Both the position numbers and the translations under genes were made by a program. DNA of 64,000 nt. It comes from Selaginella moellendorffii. Its lineage: Eukaryota > Streptophyta > Lycopodiopsida > Selaginellales > Selaginellaceae. The stretch is from contig NW_003314272.1 in assembly GCF_000143415.4 (NCBI RefSeq), positions 2,443,728 through 2,507,727 of the forward strand, written 5' to 3'. A model generated the notes under the pieces. It did no database searches. It was not told the DNA's origin and was given only the letters and a program-made list of their open reading frames with translations. Positions 45,578-58,349 of the stretch are shown here, in pieces. Each line of letters begins with the position of its first letter. The stretch's first letter is position 1.

Positions 45578-46455
45578 ATAGTTGCTTTGTGATTAGGATC
45601 AGCACAGTAGAGGCAAAGATTATGAGATATTCGACGTTGCTTCTCAGCAAGACTCAACTTCCCTTTGATGAGTCGGGGAGTACCAGAAATATCCATCGAG
45701 ACCAGAGCAATAGGTTCAAGAGTATGCCCCGAAGACTCAAGCTGGGATTCCTGAGTCTGGGACGGAAAAACAGCGGCACGGCGACTTTCCTGACGACACT
45801 CAAAGAGACAATTGTCACATCGAACAGCTTTGTTGATGGCATCTGATAGGTCCTTGGGATCCTCCATGGTGAGCAACAAATCCTTGACACCGTTGTTGAG
45901 GCCGAAACGAAATTGGTCAATCAGGGCCCGCTCATCCCACTGAGTGTCCAAGGCAAGGAGTTGGAACTCTGCAGCGTAGATCGAGGTAGGACAAGACCCC
46001 TAAGAGAGACGTCTCATCTTTGTGGTAACAGCCCGAACCCGATCCGTCTCGCCAAAACATGCTTCGAGCTTCTCTTTGAACAATTGAAGATCCATCAGCT
46101 TCGGAACCACAACCCCTTTCATGCTCTTCTCTAGAAGAGGAGAAAACCATGACAAAGCTGCACCTTCGAGCAACGTCCCAATCGCGCCAATTTGAGACTC
46201 GGAAGTGGGGTACCGCTGATGTTGAAGTGCAAAGATCAGCTCCATCTGGTTTAGGAATCCGCAAAGCTCCTAACGCTTGCCTGAAAATTTCGCCGGGAAA
46301 CTCACCTTCAGTTCAGGAACTTTGCTGGATCCTTGAGCTGAAAGTGAAGCAAGCTCCTGCTGCATGCGAAGAAGGATCACCTTCAGCTCGGTATTCTTAG
46401 ACTGGATTTTTGCAAGGACTTCGGCAAAGAAATCAGGATGGCTTGGAGACTCCAT
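45484..46455 (-). pseudogene. Gypsy gag with CCHC zinc knuckle, stop-interrupted
   Basis: The gag frame opens at the ATG at 46455 and runs through two in-frame stops (near 46270 and 46000) to 45484. It contains typical gag helices ('ALSWFSPLLEK', 'LFKEKLEACFG', 'LIDQFRFGL') and a zinc knuckle 'CLYCADPNHKATMC' (CX2CX4HX4C). The following protease frame is shifted. Confidence 0.85.
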
Positions 46456-46556
46456 CAGCAAAAAGAAAGAAAAAGGGGGAAAAAAGCCAAAGGCAGTCAA
46501 ACAATCAAAACAAGCTAAAGGAAGAAAAATGAAAAAAAACACAATCTGAATCAAAC

Positions 46557-46943
46557 TGTCAAGACCCCCAACAAGATCAAAACTGGAAAATGCAAAAGAC
46601 AAAGAGAAAAGCTAGTGGAAACAAAGAAGAGGCCTTAGACTAGTGTTGATTCAGATTGTGGAAAAATGGAACAAGGCTAATCTATATATACTATAAGTTG
46701 ATGAAACTCCACCACTCTTGGATCGAGGACGGCCTAAATATAACTGAGATCGAGGAGGCGCCATATCATCATCAGGAATGTGGCTCAAGACTCAGAAATC
46801 GTACAGGAAATTAGAGAGTCAGTAATAGGGAAAAGTCTCAAGAGTCAAGAATAGGGAAGTGTCTCGAGAATCAGGAATGTGGTTTGCAGGTCAAGAATCC
46901 AGCGAGATTCAAGAATGTGGTATGAATTGAGGGATTCCTAACA
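46557..46943 (-). repeat. 5' LTR of gypsy element (387 bp)
   Basis: Begins TGTCAAGACC and ends TTCCTAACA on the plus strand. It is followed at once by the ACATG target duplication. Confidence 0.95.
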
Positions 46944-49900
46944 ACATGCCTCATTGGTGGTGGAGCAACCTCCACCCTACAAGAGCATGAAGAGCATGCT
47001 AGTAGGACTCCTTGTAATAGATAATATGCCAATCACAAACCGACACACATTGGTCGAGATCAATGCAAGTGGAATGCCTACATGTGATAAATGTTATAGA
47101 AAACTTTGGAATAGAAAGCAATGGTGAAGGATCTTATGAATAAGTAAAAGAATAAAAAAGCTTCAATGTGAAGACTGGTGTAGTTGGTCAGCTTTGGGTC
47201 TTGGACTCTGGTTACACCAACTTTATAATGATGAATAAATTCATATTTAACAATATAAACTATGGTTGGGTGTTAGTACTTTAAAGCTTGGTAGTGAGAT
47301 AAACTTTATAAACACTATATAAATCCTATAGTGTATGTAAAGAAATTTAATCTCTATTGCAAAAGTTTATGATAGCAATATTGTTGTCATCTAAAGATGA
47401 CAACAATGTCACTTTTGTGGATAAGAAAAGCTTTTGCATGATAGGGCAAATGATGTTGCATGGGAAACATCAAAAGAACCATATAAAGTATATCCTTTCA
47501 GCTATATCACCATAAATATTATCATTTTCTTCACAAGGACATTCTGAAGAGCTCTGTAGTTGGCATGACAATAACAATGCCAAATGTAGATATTGCTGTT
47601 TGAATTTTCAATCTTAACTAAACTCAATCTAAATGCTGCATTTTGAGAATTATGCATGTTAGAGAAACACTATATAGAAACTTTGCTTTGTCTACATAAA
47701 AATCATTTCAACCTTTAGAATTGATCTATCCAGACCTTTGTGGACCACCTAGTCATTTTGGTGCAAGATATATTATGACATTGATTGATAATTTTAGCCA
47801 AAAAGAATAAGTAAAGTAGTGGAGGCCTTTAAGCTTTACAAGGCCACACTCTAGATGAATCTTGTAAAGAAAATTCAAGCCTTCTACATTGATGGTGGAA
47901 AAGAGTACGTAAACAATGCCTTGAGAGATATTTGCTATATAATAGGTATCTAGACCACTCACTACACCTCACAATAGAATGGTGTTGTGGAGTGTAAGAA
48001 TCAAACAGTGATGAATGTTCCTTGTAGCCTCCTTGCTGAGAACAAGCTTCACAATGAATTTTGGCAAGAGGCAATTATGATAGCCATGCATATTAAAAAT
48101 TTATTCATGGTCACACTCAAAGGAAAGACTACCGAAGAAGCTTAGACTGGCATAAAATATGATGTCTCTCATCTCCAAGTCTTCAATTACACAGTTTATG
48201 CACACATCTTGGATCTGCTCCGCAAAAAGCTCAATTTAAAATGTCAAATACTCATCTTCATGGAATATGCTTATGATGACAAGTGAAGTTGGAAAGCCTA
48301 AAAATTAAGGGATCCCTCCAGTAAGGAGACAATGCTTAGTACAACATAGTCTTTGATGAGAATAATTTTTCATAGGAGTAACTATTGGATGCAATGTCAC
48401 CTAAGTTTGTTGAGCTTGTCCCACTTATTCCAATTTGGCTAGATAACAACACAACTATTGTTAACAATCCTAATGCCAATTGATGACCCTCGTGAGGATC
48501 ATGTTGATGGAAGAGATCCTCTGCCCGATCAGCCACTACCTTTTATCATCCCTTGAAGCAAAGGTTTGCTAGATCTTATTTCAATCTTGGAAGGTTCATG
48601 TGTGAGATAACCCTTTCAAAAGGTGCTTGAAGATGTGACACCCTTTTTTTACTGATGATAAGGCTGAATTGTACATGTTTGTGGACAATCAAATCCCATC
48701 AATGCACCATGAGGCTTGATTGGAGACAAGTCCAATCCTAGATAAATGCCATCAAGAATGAAATAAATGCCCTTTTGCCAAATAACAATTTTGAAGAGTC
48801 TGATTGAAAGCTAAATCACAAGTGGTTGCTCAAAAGAACTCATAATGCAGCCAAATTACAAGGCTTACCTTGTTGCTAAAGGTTTCACATAAGTCAAGAG
48901 GGTGGATTATAATGAAACTTTTTTGCCAGTGATGCAAATAACCAAAGTTTGTGAAAGATCCACCAAATGGATATTAAAATTGCATTTCTCTATGGATCTC
49001 TTGATAAGGAGATATTCCCCTTAGCATCAAAAGCCATGGTGATATAATGAAAAAAGCATGGAGATTGAAGAAGACTTTATGCAATCATCTTGCATATGGT
49101 ATGAAAGATTTGATGAGGCTTTGCAACATAAAAGATTCCATCGTGCTCATATCAACTCCATTGTATATGCCAAAGTAAAAGGTGATAGTATATCGCCTTA
49201 TACGTTAATGTCATTGGAGGGGATGATGATGCTATCCAGCACTTAAAAGAGAGCTTGGCCTGATGCTTTTGCATGAAAGACCTTAGGGTAACAAAATTTT
49301 TTTTTGGAAATCCAAGTGGAGCAGGAATGGAAAAAGATGATGCTCTCAAAACACTGAACAGCTCCTATGCCGGTTTAGCATGGAAAATTGCTATCCTATA
49401 TACACACCCATGGTAGCAGGTGTTGTCAATGCCTCAAGATGTAAGAGGCATGCTTGATTCACAAGTTCCTTGTTGGAACTTGATCAATTGCTTGATGTAC
49501 TTTTTATCTTGACATTTGCTATGCAACTATCATGCTTAGCCAGTTCAATTCAGAGCCTTGCACAGGACATTGAAAAGCTGCAAAATTTGTTTGAAGGGGA
49601 TAATAAACCTAAGTCTCGCAATGACACAAGCCTAATCTACTACACAGGTGCCAACTATAAACTATCACCACAACTTATAGGTCCTCCACAAACAAAGGGT
49701 GCCAGTTGACCACTACAGATTTTGTATGCAACTTTGTGGAGCTCGGGTTGTAAGAATCTTACTTAGTTAACTTTAATGTGTTGGTTACATCATTATATAG
49801 TTAGTTATGTGTCACTTTAATGCATCTCTTTGAAAAGTTAATGTGGATATCAGCCAGGATCACTAATGTAGTAATCTTGTGTTTTCCCATATAGGCAAGC

Positions 49901-50085
49901 AAGAGGCAAGCTGTGGTTGCTCTTTCTTCTGCAAAGGCTAAATATATTGCCTTAACTGCTGACTGCCATGAGATGGTATGGCTAAAGGCCTCTTGGAGGG
50001 AATTGGCATCACACGGTAATCATAGCATGATGTGACAATCAGTATTGCAAAGAACGTAATGTTTAATGGTGCAGGAAGCACATCC

Positions 50086-50706
50086 ACTAGCAAGTTGAGA
50101 TGCCCCTAGGGCCCAACAAGTTCCTTTTGAGCCTCGGTTTATGGATCAAGTGACTGTACTTTAAGGCTCCAACTCTTCTCTTGCCGTTCTTGACTAGATT
50201 GGGCACCCTCGCTGGCTCCTTGGGGGTTGGGGCGTTCACCTTCTGCCCACCGCAACATGTAGACTGTGCATCCCTCTCCAATATTGCAAAAGGACGCGAC
50301 AGGTGGCTGGGACGAGAGCATGGCCAGAGAATCTTCTTCTTGGTTTGACAGTTTCATCTCTCTTTTTTTTTCTTATTTTTCTCTCAGGCATGAGATTGTT
50401 GGCATGGTGATAGGCCACCAAATGGGAGAATTACTGCTCCTAACGTGCAACTATGAGAACATTGATGGAACAATCATGTAACAAAATGGTTGAATAGTCT
50501 TGAAATTATTCCATGCTCGCAGGTATGCAACTCCACTTTTGTGTGCTGGGATCACAGTCTATAGCCCGATGAATGGCAATGGTACGATCTCCTAGCAGCC
50601 AGTGGGCTGGGCCGATTTGGATCATCTGGCTGTTTGGCAAAGCTTTCGGCATCTCAAAAGTGACGTTCAGTTCATAAAGGTGATAAACCATGCAATTTAT
50701 TTAATC
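50086..50706. other. Unassigned sequence 3' of the agglutinin-aerolysin gene
   Basis: Composition returns to normal after the copia relic. A minus-strand open stretch at 50506-50691 lies in the same frame as the last exon of the agglutinin-aerolysin gene but beyond its stop codon. It has protein-like composition ('MIQIGPAHWLLGDRTIAI') and no known family. The rest holds nothing I recognise. Confidence 0.4.
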
Positions 50707-51490
50707 CTACTCTTCCATGTGATAAAAGCCATTGGCTAGAACCAAAGGAAAATCTCTTTCCGATTCACCATCACTTAAAATTGCGTGGATGTTATACGCT
50801 GACACGCCATCAAAGACCCCATCAACGTGGTTCTCAGAGGGTCGATCAATCCCATTGGCACCCCTCTCTCTGCTCGTATAAGTGAAGGGGACACGCATCC
50901 GTCCAGTGCTCGCAAACACGGTGGCTCTGGCCTACATTAAGATGATTCCTTAGTATAACTAGCCAAATTAAACTTGAAGCGTACCGTCATGTGAGGTTGA
51001 ACGTTACGGACGAGGTATTCAGTCTGGAATTGCACGCCTTCCTCCTCTGTTTCACCCCATTCCTTACTAAATGTTTGCTCAGCGCCAATCTCAATGGTAG
51101 TCTGATTTGCAGCGATCTTGGGGATGCCGGCTGTGAACGTGGTGGAAATCTTCTGGGTGATGGTGTAGGAGTTTGAAAATGTCCTTTGCGTGGAAACATT
51201 CTGCAACAAAGTCACAGTGACAGTCATGTCTGCGGGCTCGTTCCGATTATTGACGACCGAGCCCTGGCCAACCATGAGTAACCTCTGATCCGTGGTGGTA
51301 GCCAGCTCGAGAAGGTACCTGACGTTAAAAATTGATCTTGAGAGTGTAGCTTCACTGATGGTAAGACGTGTTGTTACATCGTTTGTGCCATTTGCGGTAG
51401 CGGACAAGCAGTTAGTCCAAAAATTAGTTAACCTTTTGCACAGCCTGTCGTTGTATTTGCTCCTGAGGGCCAGCATTTGGGTGCTCAGCC

Positions 51491-51621
51491 TGTTAGAGGT
51501 AGAGATGATGTGGCAGTAGTTATGCCCACGTGGCAGTAGCTTTATGTATATGTACACAATCATATACAGTTATATATATACAGTTCTTCCTCCTCGTGTG
51601 CGCGTCTCTCCGCTGCTAACA
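51491..51621 (+). repeat. Left LTR of TRIM (131 bp)
   Basis: Terminal repeat with TGTTAG...CTAACA ends, followed directly by the tRNA-iMet primer site. It differs from the right LTR by one T/G change inside a TATATA tract. Confidence 0.95.
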
Positions 51622-52186
51622 TGGTATCAGAGCCTTGGGCTCCTTGATCCTGAGAATGGCGCTTGCTGGCCAGGAGGCCAGTGATGAGGAGGAGGATGAG
51701 CCTCCCAATTGCAATCCCTCTTGCAATGTTTGGGACGCTTGAGGCGTTGCACCAAGGCACCAGGCTGTGTAGAGGTGCTGAGCAACAAGCAGCAGCAAGT
51801 AGAGAACAAAGCCAGTGGGAGATTGAGAGATTTCACCAACCCTATCAAGAATTGGGTCAAGATTCAAGAACATTGCATAGCAATTCTTTGCAGGAATTTC
51901 CAGCAATTGGGAAGGATGCTCATGGAGATTCAAGTGCCTAGTCGCAGAGAAGTGGGAGCCTGGCAGTTCACGGCCAAGACCTCATGCTAGAGGCAAGATT
52001 GAAGCCATAGCAAGAAGCAAAGAGTGTGCAAGCAAGTCCAAGACCAAGAACCAAGTTTTGGGTAGTTGATTGATGAGTTTTCATATGCTTTTCTCATCAG
52101 CTTTCCATGCTCATCATCTCAGACTAGCTAGGCACGATTCAGGCTTAGATTCAGACTGGAATCAGCCGCCTGATCGTGAGTGGGAG

Positions 52187-52317
52187 TGTTAGAGGTAGAG
52201 ATGATGTGGCAGTAGTTATGCCCACGTGGCAGTAGCTTTATGTATATGTACACAATCATATACAGTTATATAGATACAGTTCTTCCTCCTCGTGTGCGCG
52301 TCTCTCCGCTGCTAACA
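52187..52317 (+). repeat. Right LTR of TRIM (131 bp)
   Basis: Near-identical to the left LTR, preceded by a short purine-rich GTGAGTGGGAG and followed by the CAGCC target duplication. Confidence 0.95.
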
Positions 52318-53064
52318 CAGCCTTATGGGCCAGAAGTGGCATCTCTCATCTCCTTCTGCAGGTCCATCTGCCCATACCCAGCAATCGCCCCTGTCATTTG
52401 GACCAAGAGCACTGTTGCGCCAATAAGCTTGCCTGTGAATGTTGTAGAATGCTAAGCTGCCATCAACCATCTGAACTACGTTGTTGATGGCCTCATCTTT
52501 GGACACATCGTTTTCCGCACCACTGAACTGGAGCCACCAGTTTCTGTCGTTTCGTAGGAGGCGTACAAGCAGAAACTGGCCATTGTCTCCCTTGAACGTG
52601 ATGAAACGTGGGAGGTGAATTGCATGCTCGGAACCATCGCTCACCTCAACTTGGCTGAAAGGGTCAGGCTGAGATTGCACGGCGTTGTACCCACGGACCG
52701 CGGCGTCGTAGCGCTTGAGGTATCGATCATCAAGTGCAGACAGGAATCCCAGCCTGCCTGATTCAAACCTCACGAGCTTGAATCGGGTCCTCTGGTCGGT
52801 CACAGGGGGTGGCTGTGTGTTGCCATCCGCTCGAATCCAGTTAGTAGGATTACGCCTCCAAAATCTGCCGTTTGGAGCACGTACAGAGAAGGTGCCTTCG
52901 GAGTCGTCGAAATTGTAGATCACCTCGTGGCATGTGAGGAAACTTCTCTGGTCGGCATCAAATGTGAGGAGCCCATCCGATTTGAGTGCCAGATACCTCC
53001 CATTCTCACCCTTGATTGTCATGTGGCGAGGCAAAGTTGTGGTTGCAGATACTGGAGTCCCCAT

Positions 53065-54088
53065 TTTTGTTACAAATGAACAAGAGCTCCTCACCCTTTT
53101 ATGGTGTGGTTCTTGTAGAGTACCACGTGAAACACGCACAAAAAAGATCTTGTTTGCAGTCACCTAAGATTGCAGGAAATGTTGATATATTGTTTGGTCT
53201 TCTTACTACAGTTGACAGCAACAACACAACTGAGCTATACAGTACAAAAGTTGGGGATCCCATCCAACATTGACAATGAACAAGATGGTCCCTCCGCCTT
53301 TAGCGCCCTTCACCCCTTTTCTTTTGCCCCTGAAAATTGTAAATCTAAAGAAACTTTCTCTAGATTTGGAAAGAACGTGGGCGATGTTGCAAGCACACAC
53401 TTGCTTTGCAGCAGCAGGGTTGGCAGCCCATCTTTATCTCTCCTTGATGCTGCTCGAGATATATATTCGAGATCGGTGAGCGGATGCCGAAGGCATACAG
53501 CAGATTGTTTACTTGCATAGTTCTTGTCCACTTCTGCAATGCACTTATCTCTTGTATTCAGATTCACTTCTCCTTTCAGATTTTTACTCAGTCTTTGACA
53601 CAATTTCTTTAGCTGCTTTCATATCCGAAGTCTTAAGCTTGAAGGACCTAGTAACTTTCCCGAAGGGAGGTAGACCAAAATTGATCTCAACTCAGGTCAT
53701 TGACTATATTGACTCTTCATTAACTTATCAGTGATAAAGGTGATAAGCTAATCATGCCGGAAAGCTTTTAGTAATCTTTGTGAACATCACTAAATGATTC
53801 GATCGAGGAAAGCTCTCTTTCGCAACATTATCAATTGCAAACCGTGTCTCATATAAATGGATGGTATCACAAACAAATTACCGGACCAGCCGCACATAAA
53901 CCGCCTGCCTACACACAACCATTCATGGTTCCACCACCACGCTTTGTATGGTTAGCCACGACACAGTAGCATGACAAGAAAAGTGGAAGAAAAAAAACAA
54001 GAGATTCACCTCTCGACTGGAACAATCGCCTGTGCTCGTGTTTTCAAGCTGAAAACTTCCGCCCGTATAGAGGCAGAGAGTTTTCCGC
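53065..54088. other. Intergenic, agglutinin promoter side and kinesin 3' flank
   Basis: No coding family was recognised. The open frame of the agglutinin gene extends upstream of its probable ATG to 53163 but adds no conserved residues. The rest is taken as promoter sequence and the 3' UTR of the kinesin gene. Confidence 0.6.
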
Positions 54089-57617
<3,529 letters not shown>

Positions 57618-58349
57618 TGCACATTCCCTGGACTGGATCGATCCACGCGCGAAATGCCGCTCAACTGGATCGATCCTGCCTCGCATTGGAGCGGCCACCG
57701 CGATCCATTGCACGGCGATCCCGGCGCTGGACGAGCGCGCTACCACAGGCGCGTAGGGCGAGAGAGAGGGAGAGGGAGAGAGAGGAGAGGGGAAAAACAC
57801 CCACACTTGAGAGGGGATTAGGTCCGGCGTTGTAACTGGGATCTACTGGCGATGGGGGCAAAAACTTGATGTAATTAAACACCCCATTTTCCTCTTAATC
57901 ACATGGGGTTAACTGCTAATCTTTACCCTTTATTATTAGCCGGCTGGGCCACTGCCACGTGGGAGGAAGTGTGCCAGTGACAAGTTGCCACGTCCTCCCG
58001 CCCAAGGAGTGATAGGATGTATCAACGACTCATAGATTGTCACTGGTAACTATTTGAAAAAGAACCCTGTGATATTTTACCAGTGGAGAAGCAATTCTCA
58101 AACGTTGGAAATGGACAAAATTGTTTAATCGTCCAAAATTTAATCGATTGTGATTATGTTATACACTAATCTTCCTTTTTAATGGTTACATCCATTTGTT
58201 CTTAAGCCGGTGACAAGCTTTGGAGTATATGAGTCACAAATCTCTCTCCTCTTCGAGAACTAGCTCCTCCCCTCAAGAACCAAGAACTTCCCATAGTCCA
58301 CGCTTGTGTCCACCGTCTCTCTTTGTGACTGGCTCGCGCTTTACGATGA
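57618..58349. other. Kinesin-13A 5' flank / SWI3D 3' flank
   Basis: About 730 bp with no recognised gene. The part next to the kinesin ATG is GC-rich with GAGAGA runs (57760-57790), typical of a plant leader or promoter; the rest is AT-richer and featureless by eye. Confidence 0.6.

Larger units (their letters stand above)
41343..46943 (-). mobile_element. Ty3/gypsy chromovirus-type LTR retrotransposon, 5.6 kb
   Basis: A full-length element flanked by a perfect 5-bp target duplication ACATG (41338-41342 and 46944-46948). It has two 387-bp LTRs with TG...CA ends. Coding on the minus strand runs gag, protease, reverse transcriptase, RNase H, integrase, chromodomain. A polypurine tract GAGGAGGGGG (41733-41742, minus-strand reading) abuts the 3' LTR. 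The sequence next to the 5' LTR is only a weak match to the tRNA-iMet primer site. It is inserted in the gag region of the copia relic. The two LTRs differ at about 26 of 387 positions by eye, nearly all transitions, so the insertion is not recent. Confidence 0.96.
40587..50085 (+). mobile_element. Decayed Ty1/copia retrotransposon, split by a gypsy insertion
   Basis: The element opens with a primer-binding site TGGTATCAGAG (40587-40597), complementary to initiator tRNA-Met. A Gag-like region with a Cys/Gly zinc-knuckle remnant follows and runs to 41342. The gypsy element occupies 41343-46943, after which copia resumes. Protease is near 47190 ('WVLDSGYTNF'), integrase at 47720-48250 ('YPDLCGPPSHFGARYIMTLID', 'NGVVECKNQ'), reverse transcriptase near 48860 ('YLVAKGFT', 'VDYNETFLPV') and RNase H at 49895-49990 ('SKRQAVVALSSAKAKYIAL'). 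Stops and frameshifts are frequent and CpG is depleted. No 3' LTR was found; composition changes sharply at about 50085, so the 3' end looks truncated. Confidence 0.85.
51491..52317 (+). mobile_element. TRIM (miniature LTR retroelement), 827 bp, very young
   Basis: Two 131-bp LTRs (51491-51621, 52187-52317) begin TGTTAG and end CTAACA and differ at one position by eye. The 5-bp target duplication CAGCC flanks the element (51486-51490, 52318-52322). A primer-binding site TGGTATCAGAGC (51622-51633) directly follows the left LTR, so the element is oriented antisense to the gene it disrupts. The 565-bp interior has no long retroelement ORF. Size, structure and lack of coding fit a terminal-repeat retrotransposon in miniature that depends on a copia-type partner. 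Confidence 0.95.
50707..53064 (-). pseudogene. Agglutinin (amaranthin-type)-aerolysin-like gene broken by a TRIM insertion
   Basis: This is a plant lectin/pore-former-type gene. The 5' part (ATG at 53064) encodes two amaranthin-type agglutinin beta-trefoil units, each opening with an 'LPR..T.KG.NG' signature. The 3' part encodes an aerolysin-like beta-pore-forming domain, with a short intron (about 50933-50983) before the last exon, which ends at 50707. Fusions of amaranthin lectin and aerolysin-like modules are known in several plants and are thought to act in defence. A TRIM retroelement (51491-52317) sits between the lectin and aerolysin parts, and a stop arises at the first LTR codons. 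The frames on each side are in register, and no other break is seen, so the insertion is the only disabling lesion. As it stands the locus would yield a lectin-only truncated product. Confidence 0.85.

Noticed and set aside
51622-52186. Possible coding gene inside the TRIM
   Set aside because: All frames are broken by stops, and only short, uncharacteristic peptides are seen.
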